A stretch of 64,000 nucleotides of DNA, taken from positions 9,620,501 through 9,684,500 of the forward strand of contig NC_135556.1 of NCBI RefSeq assembly GCF_964340395.1. Direction: 5' to 3'. A program made the position numbers and the translations under genes. Positions 27,113 to 38,729 of this stretch are shown piece after piece (the stretch's first letter is position 1; each line of letters opens with the position of its first letter). The notes beneath the pieces are model-generated. The model was not told the DNA's origin. It saw only the letters and a program-made list of their open reading frames with translations, and made no database searches. Source of the DNA: Glandiceps talaboti (lineage: Eukaryota > Hemichordata > Enteropneusta > Spengelidae).

Positions 27113-27239
27113 GGCCAAAAGAAAAAGAATTGTTTATGTGCATCACTTCAGTACCTTCAATGAGAATTTAAAAAAAAATCATGTCACCATTTTAGATAAA
27201 CTGTCATGACCAGAAACAATTTTTTTTTCTTTTTTGGCC
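27113..27239. mobile_element. MITE-like inverted-repeat element, GGCCAAAA family, copy 2
   Basis: A 127-bp element from GGCCAAAAGAAAAAGAATTG to its inverted partner (TGACCAGAAACAAT...TTTTTGGCC). Compact and better preserved at both ends than the 23.5-kb copy. Lies in the intron after coding exon 1. Confidence 0.65.
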
Positions 27240-28086
27240 TTATAGGCCACTGTACAGTTTTATGCTGTAGAATGGCAGATCTTCACATTTGTATTTCCAT
27301 GTTTAGCATGTGAGAACTCATGTGTCTATGTTTGCTAGAGTACATGTACATTCTGCCAGTTGCACAAACCTTTGAAGTACATGATGTAGGCTAGCGTGAC
27401 AGGCTGTGCTCTTGGCAACATACGCTGACTGGATGCACAGCTTTTAATTTAAATACATGATCCTATTTACATTTGTACATGAATACATGTATCTGAGAGT
27501 GAGGTACAAATATAAAGTCAATAATTTCTTACATCAATTTGTTTGACCGTGATTTTGTTGAGGGCTCAGTACATGTAAGTAGGTTAAATCTATCTCAGTT
27601 CTCCCAGGAAGTGTATTTGGGGTTTTCCATCAATATCATTTTACTACAATTTGTACATGTAGATGTAGATGTGGAAATCTATGCAAGTTTACATAATTCC
27701 CACCTTTTGTTACCAGGGTTTCTAAACCATAGCCCCCAAAAAAACCTTGTTTGACCAAATGACAATCAACAAAAATACAATATTTACTGCTATACACATG
27801 TACATGTACTTAATAATTATGATATCAAGATTAAGTTTTTAATGAAAATGTGGAGATGTCAGTCACCACTTTATTGAAGATCTAGTATTATTTCTTAGAT
27901 TGCAATTCTGAAATTAGTTTAAAATTTTTAAAAGTACAGAAAAGTGTAATTTGCCCAATCAAATTTGAAAAAATGTAGCATGCAATCAAGAGGGTTATAG
28001 TGACAATACATGTAGCATAAACTACTCCACTCTTAATAGGCACCTTAAGTCACTGCCTTTACATATGCAAAAGACATGCAGCACAT

Positions 28087-28248
28087 CGGTGTGCCCTCTA
28101 AGCCAATTTGACATGCGTGCCACTGACACACACAATTTCTATTTTGTGTCCCCCTATCTTTTACTACATGGTGACTCACAAGAAATGTCAGTTTTTAATC
28201 ATTTTGACTCTCAACAACAAAATTTGGCTCCCATTAGAGGGCACACTG
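28087..28248. mobile_element. hAT-type MITE with perfect 8-bp target duplication
   Basis: A 162-bp element. The left end is CGGTGTGCCCTCTAA; the right end is TTAGAGGGCACACTG, the complement of CAGTGTGCCCTCTAA, a classic hAT terminal inverted repeat. The direct repeat CAGCACAT flanks it exactly at 28,079-28,086 and 28,249-28,256. Subterminal CCAATTTG / AAATTTGG also pair. No transposase; it would have been moved in trans. Confidence 0.88.
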
Positions 28249-28379
28249 CAGCACATAAAGTTGTACATTGTACATGTATCTGAACAAGGAAATCATGGCA
28301 TGTGTGTAAAAGAATGTGAAGTTCTAAATGAAAATGTACATGTATCATCTTACATAGCATACTGTGTGAAATACATTCA

Positions 28380-28755
28380 ATACGCCATATTCCGATTTCA
28401 CACTTGTAATCATTTTGAAAGAGAAGTGTCACCAGGAATTGATGCCCCAGATGGGAAAAATCGGGACTACATATGATCTGGATTAAGTCATCAAAATGTA
28501 CCTAAAACAACTCTCTGTGAGTTCCTAAAAATGATGTGATTGGGAAAAAAGTGAGCAGCATTTTGTGACTGGTTGTCGTTGATAATGCCACCTTTTGTCT
28601 AGAAATAGTAAAAATTATGATTTCTTCAAAGGTGGCCATAGTACTCAACGACCCTCACTTCTCATCCAAAACAGAAGCTGTTTTCCAAATAACACCCTCA
28701 GTGGCCAAACTATACAGTCTTTTGTTTTTTTCTGATAACCCGGAATATGGCGTAT
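28380..28755. mobile_element. Possible MITE with ATACGCCATATTCCG ends
   Basis: 15-bp inverted ends: ATACGCCATATTCCG near 28,380-28,394 and its complement CGGAATATGGCGTAT near 28,741-28,755. The interior is non-coding. No clear target duplication seen, so only a candidate. Confidence 0.45.
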
Positions 28756-29196
28756 CCAACACATAAAGTACCTATCACTGAATCCACATATGCAAGTCTA
28801 AAGTACACCAGTGTAATTGGAGTGTTTAAACTTTCATAATTCTATTCTTAAATCTCACTATTTCCACCAATAATGTTGCAGCTACATACAGGATGTCTCT
28901 TGGAGGTAATACTTTACATGATGCAGCTACCACTGTACTCAACTTTTTTCTCTCCCCTGTAATGTTATCCTGTTTTTTTCCATGTTGTGACCTGCGTCGC
29001 CATCACTTTTTCATATCCAGCATTCCCTCTCAACTAAATGGTGTATGTAGAGTGGCTCTTCTGCAAAATGCACGCCCTGAAATAATCCTCAATATTCCTT
29101 ACTTTCTTATGTGACAAAAAGCTGTCTCCCTGCACTACACCTGGAAAAAAAAGTTTTGTCTTCAAATAATCAGCCTGGCTTCAGCCTTTGGTATAT

Positions 29197-29255
29197 GGTA
29201 TTCATTCATTCATTCATTCATTCATCATCATTCATTCATTCATTCATTCATTCAA
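29197..29255. repeat. (ATTC)n microsatellite
   Basis: Tandem ATTC/TTCA units, followed by a diffuse TATTCA-rich stretch to about 29,425. Confidence 0.9.
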
Positions 29256-30389
29256 AATTTTCATGAGGCTCAGCATTAATGGCCATAGTCTTTAATAAAC
29301 TAATAATTTGTATTCGTATCCATATCCATATTCATATTCATTTTTATATTCATATTCACATTCATAGTCATATTCAGTCATTTTTGTCCACTTATGTATT
29401 CATATGTATTCATATTCATATTCAAATTAGATTAGTATATTGATGTGTAACATCAGAACTTACGATTATGGTAAAAGGGTTAACCTGTACTAATATAATG
29501 TAATATGGTTATTCAAAATTTCAGTCAGCTACAAATGTAGAACTTTGTACAAAATTCAAAAGCCATAGTCCTCATTTCTAGACTTCAAGTGTATGCACGA
29601 ATATGTAGTCTGAAGCCAGGCTATTAGCCTTATTTATCTTTAAAAGTCAGTGTTTAACTTTGTACAAGTTGCAAATCAAATGTAATAATTCCTAAGCGGT
29701 GCTTGCATGACATCTCATTAGTATTTTATGTTCTTGGTTATTGATAGGTATAATTTAAATGTAATCTCTGCCCCCCCATTTTGTGTTTTGTTGTCAACGT
29801 TGCAGCCATTAATTTAAACTCAGTATAATATAATGTGCAGGAAGAAGTGAAGGAATATCCAGCATGACATGTTTTTCGTAAAAAAAAAACAGGTTGACAA
29901 ACACACACGCTAATATATTTTTATTTTTGCATGCTAAGTTTCTTTTCAGGCATATTTCACACGCCTTTTATGAACCTACTGCTTTGGAGCAGTGTACATG
30001 TATTTTATGAATGGTTTGGCGATTTTTTCAATGTTGTAATATATCCTATTATATTGCATGGGAGTTTTGTTAGCCTTTACTCTTAAGCATTGGCTGCGCA
30101 ATAAATATTTTGTACGCATTTTAATACACCTTTTTTATAGTGACCGTTTTGACACCCGGCTTATGCCAGCACAGTGATTGATAGTTTTGTATACACTTAT
30201 GGTATGTTGTTATTGTGATTATAGGCACGTAATACATGTAGGTAGTCCTGATGTAATAATGACAATTGAATTATAATGAACAATCATAAAATGCCATCAC
30301 TCGTTACCTGCGGTTAATAGGAATGCAACAATGGCGTGGAAATTTTTCAGTCTAGCCAATCCAGTGAGTGGAATATTTGATATCATACA

Positions 30390-30880
30390 CAAATACAGGA
30401 GAAAAATATTAGACCTCCCAACGCAGTTGCTAAAATACTGGTATTGCTGAATGGATTCTAAAGTATCACAGGCCATATTCCAAAATTTTTGTGAAAATTA
30501 AGCCTCTGCGAGTAGTATAACAAAAAATTATTATGGTACATGCAAAAAGAAATATTGGCGATCCCAAAAGTATAGTTTGAGAAAATACTAGTATTGTTGA
30601 CTGGTACACTGTAGTATCACAGACCAGATTCCATCCAAAGTTTGGAAAATAATTGCCTCTACCAATGATATGACAACATTTATTACAATACATGCGGAAA
30701 AAAGTATATTCGAAATTCCAACTATAGTTAGAGAAAATACTAGTATTGCTGACCTGGATTATATAGTGTCTTTGATCAGATTCCAACCACAAGTTTGGAA
30801 ATACTTTTCTCTGCCAGTATCATGACAAATGTTATTACCAGTACAGACATGCAGAATTTCCTCATTCCCAACGTTTGAGT
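30390..30880. repeat. Diverged ~150-bp tandem repeat, about three units
   Basis: The landmark ACTRGTATTGYTGA recurs near 30,435, 30,588 and 30,738, followed each time by a TATCACAG/CAGATTCC segment, then a TTTGGAAA-like segment. Units differ substantially, so the array is old. It lies in the intron after coding exon 1. The minus-strand frame at 30,466-30,792 is just this repeat. Confidence 0.75.
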
Positions 30881-31940
30881 GTGTCACCTACTGTAGAACT
30901 TACAATTTGTAGAGAAAGAAGCCTCAATGAAATAATCCAGGTGCCAGTTTTGGCATGGAAGTTATACATACACAGAGTTTAATGAACAGTTTATGAAATT
31001 TAGCAAGGCCAATGCTGGGTAAAGGCTAGCAATCACTATGCTGGGTAGGTGATCTTGTACATCATTTGACAAGCAGCTGCAGTAATGTCATAACATGTCA
31101 TCAGGTAAGATTTGTGAAGGTGTAATATTCTGTACCAAATGAAAAACTGGTAAGTCAGGGCCGCAACATCAGGGCTAACTACATGTACTACTCGTATTAA
31201 TTTACCTTCCCTTTAATAGTGTCATTTTCTGAATGCAAAGCATAATCTTGTGAGTACAAAGAGTCATCTGCAACTCTGAATAGTCAAATGAGTGAATTTT
31301 GTGTTATTCAAAAACAATCTTGCATTTACCATATACAGTTTAGATCGAGATTCACTGTCTGATTGGACTAGTATAGGACTACATTTGTAGCTTAGTGCTA
31401 ATACTTGGCTGGCTCTAACACCTGATCAGCATGTGTTAGCAATTGGTAAACCACAGTCCATCTATCATAGAATGAACTGTGGTTAACTTAATACCTTCAC
31501 CAGCTGTATGGTAACATGGGGCTAGCCCAAGGTTAGCACTATGCAAAAAACTGGAAGGGTATTCACAATGTATACTTGTCTGATTAATCAGGCAGAAACT
31601 TTATTTTTTGAAAGACGGCATATTTTATTCACTGATCAACTTTTAATATGTAGCATCCAAAATCATTGTTGGGTTATAAAATCATTGAAATGAATTCATT
31701 TTATAGAGCAAAGTAATTTACATGTATATGGATTTCAGAATAAATTTGATGCATTTTGTAGAACAAAGAAATTTACATGTATATGCTGGGTTTGTACTTC
31801 ATGATGTATGTCAGAAGTTTGCAGAGATGTTATGTGGGCTGAGATTTTGTAATTTGCATTCAGAATATGACATGTGTAAGCATTGTATTACAATTTGTAA
31901 CTAGATAGAGGATACCAGAAAGTGGGCATCACAGGTGTAA

Positions 31941-32102
<162 letters not shown>

Positions 32103-32540
32103 TAACTTCACTCACCTGTTTAGATCAGATAATATGATCATAGAAGTGCTGTGATTTTATTCTCAATTCTAATATTTAAAAGAGACAGTCCTCTTTTTAC
32201 ATCACAAGTATCTCAATGATTACTCGGTATAGGCTGTGTACATGTATCAGTAGGTTGTGTTGTCCATATATACGTATGAACAAGTATACATCCCAACTTT
32301 CACTCTTTATTGCCAAAAGATAATGCTCAAATTTTTACAAACAATACTTTGAAATCCACTCTTCTATCTTTTTGACATTATTAGTATCTGTCAACAATTT
32401 CATCTCATGTTGTTAGCAACTATGTGCTAAAGTGTAATACCAGTATACACAAATATGAGTTTCTATTCCAAACAGCGCCCTCAGTGCTAGGTTGTTGAAT
32501 TTGTGCATATGTAAAATATTTGAATGACCAGTGTGTTATG

Positions 32541-34105
32541 TAGTATTCAATTTGAACTTTTGTTCCAAACACAACTAGAAAATTTACCTGAAATGTTCGA
32601 CTGTACACTTCAGTCTTTGTCAACAGATTGACCCACTATTCAGCACACGTGACCTTACAGGACACGTGAGCCTAATAAGGGGTCAAAGGTGCCTGGAAGT
32701 TTGTATCGTCCCCCGTCTCTGTTTAGTGATGGTTTGAGTGCTCGGATGTAAATAGCTTCTTTCACTCCCCGTTCAAAATATCTGGTTTCAGTGTCCAGTA
32801 TCTTCACTTCATTTATGTTAACCGAGTGACCGGGTGATTCAATGTGGATGTGTTGGGAGACCTCTGATGTGCTGGAACTAGGTCTTCTGTGTTCCAAAAA
32901 TCTGGTCTTGAGTGATCTCTCAGTTTCCCCTATATATGAATCTTTGCATTGGCCTGTGTTGGTCTGGCCCTGGCAAGGAATTTGGTACACTACTCCACAT
33001 ACATGTTCCTTTTTAGTCTTGTCCTTTGGAGACACCAATAATTGCCGCAAGGTTTTAGTGGGCTTGATGCAGGTGTTTATACCGTAAGCAGTAAAGATTC
33101 TTTTTAGTGCCTCTGAAGTGTCCTTGATGTAAGGTAGGACCACTAAACCCTTACTTGGTTGTTCCTTCTTACGGATGGTCTTTGACTTTTGAGGCTGGAT
33201 GACTGTGGCTTTATCTACTGCCCACTTTGGGTATCCACACCTATACAGTGCCTGGTTGATGTGAGTCTTTTCTTCTTCACGATCTGAGTTGTAGGTAATC
33301 ACCGTATCTGCTCTGTGATGAAGCGTCCGGATCACACCTAGTTTGTGCTGTAAAGGGTGGTTAGAGTAAAAATTGAGGTACTGGTCTGTATGGGTGGGTT
33401 TGCGGTAGATTTTAGTTTTTAAAGAGCCATCATCCTGAATAACTGTGGTCGTATCTAGGAAAGCCAGAGACCTATCCTGTTCTTCCTCGGTGGTAAACTT
33501 GATGTCTGGGTCAAGACTGTTAAGATGGTCAGTGAATTCTTGAGAGTGACACTTTTTAAGTTTTGTGTGCGTGTCGTCCACGTATCTGTACCACTATAAT
33601 GGAGGATGGGGGGCTGTTTCTATGGCGCGGAGTTCTAATTGCTCCATGTACAGATTGCATACTATGGGGGAAACAGGTGACCCCATAGCTGCACCATGAA
33701 TTTGTTGGAAGAACACACAATCATAAACAAAATAAGTGCACTTCAGACAAACACTGAGTAGCTTAACCACTTGGCTGGGTGATAAACTGGTTCGCTGGTT
33801 AAGGGTGGTGTCCTCCTGTAGTCTATGTAATATCACATCCAATGCTTTGTCAATAGGTACTGAGGTGAACAAAGCAGTTACATCATAAGAACGTAACTCC
33901 TCATCAGGTTCAACCCTTTCCTTCTTGATAGCATCTTATTAGGCTCACGTGTCCTGTAAGGTCACGTGTGCTGAATAGTGGGTCAATCTGTTGACAAAGA
34001 CTGAAGTGTACAGTCGAAAATTTCAGGTAAATTTTCTAGTTGTGTTTGGAACAAAAGTTCAAATTGAATACTATGGTTTACCAACACAGATGAATTTCCA
34101 TTTGA
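32541..34105 (-). mobile_element. 5'-truncated Penelope-like element (GIY-YIG type)
   Basis: An antisense insertion in the CYFIP intron after coding exon 2. 139-bp inverted terminal repeats lie at 32,541-32,679 and 33,935-34,073, nearly identical (one visible mismatch); terminal repeats in inverted orientation are a known Penelope-like arrangement. AGTGTGTTATGTA occurs at 32,530-32,542 and 34,106-34,118 and may be a 13-bp target duplication. That would place the outer end at about 34,105, with about 32 extra bases beyond the right repeat. The coding remnant starts at RT motif A. Confidence 0.88.
32655..33935 (-). pseudogene. Penelope-like RT / GIY-YIG endonuclease remnant
   Basis: In one frame: RT motif A (YDVTALFTSVPID), motif B (GAAMGSPVSPIVCNLYME), an in-frame TAG at 33,594-33,596, then immediately the catalytic YVDD box, the Penelope thumb region (LAFLDT..., YRKPTHTDQYLNFYSNHP) and a C-terminal GIY-YIG nuclease (GVVYQ, then SYIGET, with R and H residues following). 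The finger domain and everything upstream of motif A are missing, and stops lie just upstream. The stop plus 5' truncation make it non-functional. The C-terminal endonuclease half is otherwise open to its stop at 32,655. Confidence 0.92.
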
Positions 34106-34308
34106 AGTGTGTTATGTAATTTGACATAGGAAGACATACTTCTTTAATAGTACTAGTAAGACAAATCACCGGTAAAGACATTGACAATCAGTAATTTGAC
34201 TCAAATTTCCATCCTTTACAAAATATGAGTGATATTGAAAAAGCAAAACAAAATAAAAACATAATAAGAACAACAGCATTAGACCGCTACTAGTATCCTA
34301 ATATCTGA

Positions 34309-34452
<144 letters not shown>

Positions 34453-34455
34453 TGA

Positions 34456-34574
34456 GATACTATTCACCAATACTTGTCTTCATTCAGCCAAGGAAATGAC
34501 AAGTTGAGAGATAAATAGTGACAAAATCCTTAGATAACAAGTATTTTCCAGCTGAATGAAGTACCTGTAGTATC
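34456..34574. mobile_element. MITE, CATTCAGCCA family, copy 1
   Basis: Inverted ends GATACTA...TTCATTCAGCCAAGGAAA and TTTTCCAGCTGAATGAA...TAGTATC, 119 bp. It starts only 21 bases past the exon 3 donor. Same family at 38,582-38,729 and a partial copy near 46,411-46,433. Confidence 0.65.
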
Positions 34575-34954
34575 TACTATTAACTGCTATTAAAGTGTAT
34601 GTGACCATCACTTACTATTAACAGAAGTCAGTCAGGAATTTTTATTCAAATATCTACATTTGTAAATGATTTGATATCTCAATTTAGTGTCTAGAAAACC
34701 TGTATCATCCCATCAGTTGTGCTATGCTAATACAGCTTGAAGGCAATTTATAATGGTATTTAAAGCATGTATTACCATTACAAATGTAACTAGCTTAGTT
34801 TGATGCATGTTTTTATGTATTTTCAGGCAAGTAAAATAAAGTTTGCATTACTGTATAAACTCAGCTTGTGCTACTTTTAGTAGTTTCATCTTGTTGTAAT
34901 ACTGTTTTTCCACACCAATTGAGTTTGCATACCATAACCAGTGCTATCTAGTTT

Positions 34955-35253
34955 GATTTTTTGATTTGATTTTATTGATTTCACCAGAAAAAAACCCATA
35001 CATAACAAATAAATTAACAAAATATATAAATCAAATTAAGTCAAAGAATATTCAATCAAATACATTAATTTAGTAATTACATGGACCTGGTGGGGTTGTA
35101 TAAATAGTTCTACAGAACTAGTCTAGCCCACAACCCTTACAGAATGAGTTAAGTCGAAAATACTGGGTAAAACTCAGGTAGCGGAAAAATAAACAAAATG
35201 TGATAAGAATAATTGTCAAAATATTGCTTTGCATGAACGAATAAATAGGATTT

Positions 35254-35284
<31 letters not shown>
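34955..35284 (-). mobile_element. Possible LINE/SINE 3' end
   Basis: Read on the minus strand the block ends AATCAATAAAATCAAATC, a tandem A-rich tail of the kind left by non-LTR elements, with an AATAAA. The other edge is a (CAA)n run. No coding sequence. Identity uncertain. Confidence 0.35.
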
Positions 35285-35408
35285 AAACAGCAAGATAGAC
35301 ATACATACATACATACATACATACATACATACATACATACATACATACATACATACATACATACATGTACATACATACATAAATACATACATACATACAT
35401 ACATACAT

Positions 35409-35451
<43 letters not shown>

Positions 35452-35556
35452 TACATACATACATACATACATACATACATACATACATACATACATACAT
35501 ACATACATACATACATACATACATACATACAAGCATGCATGCATGCATGCATGCAT

Positions 35557-35587
<31 letters not shown>

Positions 35588-35624
35588 TACACACACACAC
35601 ATACATACATCACAAACATCATAA
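35258..35624. repeat. (CAA)n-(CATA)n-(CAGA)n compound microsatellite
   Basis: About 27 bases of CAA units, then long CATA runs broken by CAGA and GCAT runs. Open frames in all directions here are artefacts. Confidence 0.96.
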
Positions 35625-36241
35625 AAATACCCGACAACTCTACAGTTAATGTCATACATGTAAGAGAGGTTTAACTGTATGCTAGAATTAAAATCTGATG
35701 TAGATGTCGGCTAATAACACGATTGGTTAGAATGCATGTGTGCTCAGGAATGTAAACTTGCATGATTACATGTGATAACATGTAGAGAGTTGTCTTTTAG
35801 TGACCCAAACTTGAAAGCCAGTGAAACGTGCATGCGTCCATTTGAATCTTCTGTTCAGAAGGCATGATGTTGTCTTCCTAAATTGTCAGTACTTTCTTGG
35901 TCATTTTTTTTCCTGCAAAGTACCTAAAAGAAAAAATCTAACAATTTGTTTACAGTTAAATTTCTAAACTTTGATATCAATCAAAATTACAATATTCAAT
36001 TGAAGGAAAATGACAAAAACTTCACACATATTTACAGTTACATGTAGACCACCCTTTTCACATTCAAGCAACTGCTAGAGAATGCATTCGCTGCCTTTGA
36101 ATCATTTGACTTTGACACTACATACATAGAATACACATATATATAGTATGTGCAGCCAACCCTCTCTATTGTAACAAAGCTAATAAGTGAGTTGAGTTAT
36201 ACCCAATGTGTGATATATTGACATACATTCATACTTCATAG

Positions 36242-36424
<183 letters not shown>

Positions 36425-37085
36425 TAAGAATTAACTTTCATGTCATTGTTCTCATTTAACTTCAAGTTGAAATGTTATCAAATTGGTATTAAATTGAATA
36501 TTGCCATGTTGTACTGATAGACATCACCTACCTTCTTCCATACCTTCCTAATTATTACATTGACAATTTAAAAGATATTTGAAAGCTTTTAATCTTTAAA
36601 TATATATTGCATAATCAGAGGCTTAATAGTAATACACAATAAGAGGGTATTTACAGTGGCAAACCATGTCAATTAGGTTTATGAGTATGAATATTACTAT
36701 TACACTCATACATATTACTATTTTGACATTGCAATACAAATTAACTGCATAAATTATATTAAATTCACATGTATAAATGCATAAGAAATGCCCCTGGATC
36801 TGGATTATTACTATACAGAATTTCAATATTGCAATATTGATTGATTCATATTTCATAAATGAATAGTAACTGGCCACAGATCTGGTCACTAGGTATTCTC
36901 AAGGAACAATTGAATTTGATTATACAATGGCTGGGGGGGGGGGGGGGGTTGAATTGCTAGACATCAAAACTTGCCTATTGAAGATTTGATAACTGCTGCT
37001 GCAAGAGAAAATAATGGAAACATGAAAACTGGAAAATATAAAGTATTTGAATATAAATTAATATCATAACTAGGCAAAGCCCATA

Positions 37086-37848
37086 AGCTCGCGCAGGGTA
37101 GATTCATTTGTGACCGGCTGCCTGGGCCAGGGTTGACACACTTGATTTGGGTCATTTTCCAGGGGTATTGACCATCAAAATTTATTTTATTGAATGACAA
37201 CTAATTCTCTGACATGGATGAGAAGTAAAGCAAGTCAACACTCTATGCAGTTGTTGGTTTCAAAAACCATCATAGCCGTTAGATTAATATTGTTCATTTT
37301 CAATCAGCCAACTTATCATAGACCCTCCACCAACATACGTTGGTCTTTGGACAATTCAACTCGATGATTTAGGAATGTTACTGTATCAACAAACATAGGA
37401 AAGTAGATATTCTTTTTAAAACATGTAAAAAACAATTATCGACAATATAAATGTCAAAACCACACTTCCACAACCCGGAAATTAAACTGCTCTATGTCAT
37501 CAGTGGTCCGTATCGCCTACCTCCATGCATCAAACTTCCAAATAGTGTAACAATTTCTCCTTGAGGTACAGTGATGCCTCGATACTCGTTACAATGTTAC
37601 GATAATCATGCCAACAGGCCTACTGTTACAATATTGCAATGCATGGTGATGTTATGTCGCCTATGATATACGATGATAGGGTAGCGCGTGGAGAATGCAC
37701 GTAGTATATGGAAGGCGCATGCGTAGTCAGTGCGCGCCGCAATGCATCATTGGGAGAACCACCAATTTTCTACGCATAGTATATACGACGCGTATGCATA
37801 CTAGTCATTGAGCCGCTTCGCAGCAGCTTCGCTGCCGCTGCGCGAGCT
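37086..37848. other. CpG-rich island with inverted ends inside CYFIP intron 4
   Basis: Bounded by AGCTCGCGCAG at 37,086-37,096 and its complement at 37,838-37,848. The interior, especially 37,680-37,848, is unusually CpG-rich for this window, with GGCGCATGCGT (NRF1-like) and GTGCGCGCCGC. Two explanations: a DNA transposon with 11-bp inverted ends, or a cryptic/alternative promoter. No ORF or target duplication settles it. Confidence 0.45.
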
Positions 37849-38581
37849 ATTAATGTGAATGGTTGAATAAGTTATATTTTTCTGTTTCATGGTGGAAATT
37901 TTTTATTTTATGCATAGAATAACACAATGTGATAAATGATAAAGTAATTAAACAATTTGTTTATTGCCAAAATCCAACATGCCATTGCTCAGAGGTGCTT
38001 CACAATGCCTAAAAATGAAATAAAGTCTCATTGTTTAATATATTAAAAGCCAACAGGATGTGCTACACTGAAAAATCCAGCTTGTATGTGTATCATGTCG
38101 ACTTACAAGTACATGATGTCATACCAGAATAAGTTCTATCTTCCATGATAACACCGAAGCAAAAAAAATTATGCTTACTGTGCACTTTGCAAATATCCTG
38201 CTACTACCATCCCTCTACTTCTGAATGCCATGAAATTTGTTATAGACACTACAGAAATAAAAATTGTATGAACATCAATCACTATAAGGAGACTGTTAGT
38301 GTGTACAAGATATAAGATACAACATTCGTGCCATGCTATCAGAAGGTTTAGAAACCTGATAGGGCTGAATAACACAACAACGTGTCTCAGAGTGTAGGAC
38401 ACTGTCTACAAATACTATGTAGTTTCCACTATCACTGAGGAAGATCCACTGTGAGGGGTCAAAACATCAGACATTTTTAATGAACACACTGCCTCTCAAT
38501 TGTAACCTGACTTTTGTTTCACCATCCTACTCAATAGACTGTATGTAAACACATTTGATTACTTATATTTTACTCTTTGAT

Positions 38582-38729
38582 GTTATTCCCCAATATTTGT
38601 CTTTGTTCGGCCAAGGAAAATCTGAATGACCTAAGGGGCCTTTGTCACTACAAGTTGCTAGATGGGTAGTAACAGCCCTAAGGTTAGGAATATTTTCTGG
38701 CTGAATGAAGTGGAATATTGGAGAATAAC
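38582..38729. mobile_element. MITE, CATTCAGCCA family, copy 2
   Basis: 148 bp with long imperfect inverted ends: GTTATTCCCCAATATT...GGCCAAGGAAAAT against ATTTTCTGGCTGAATGAA...AATATTGGAGAATAAC. Confidence 0.7.

Noticed and set aside
32842-33087. Plus-strand open frame inside the Penelope-like element
   Set aside because: Antisense shadow of the GIY-YIG coding remnant.
35118-35659. Met-Tyr-Val-Cys and His-Thr-Tyr-Ile frames
   Set aside because: Translations of the (CATA)n/(CAGA)n microsatellite.
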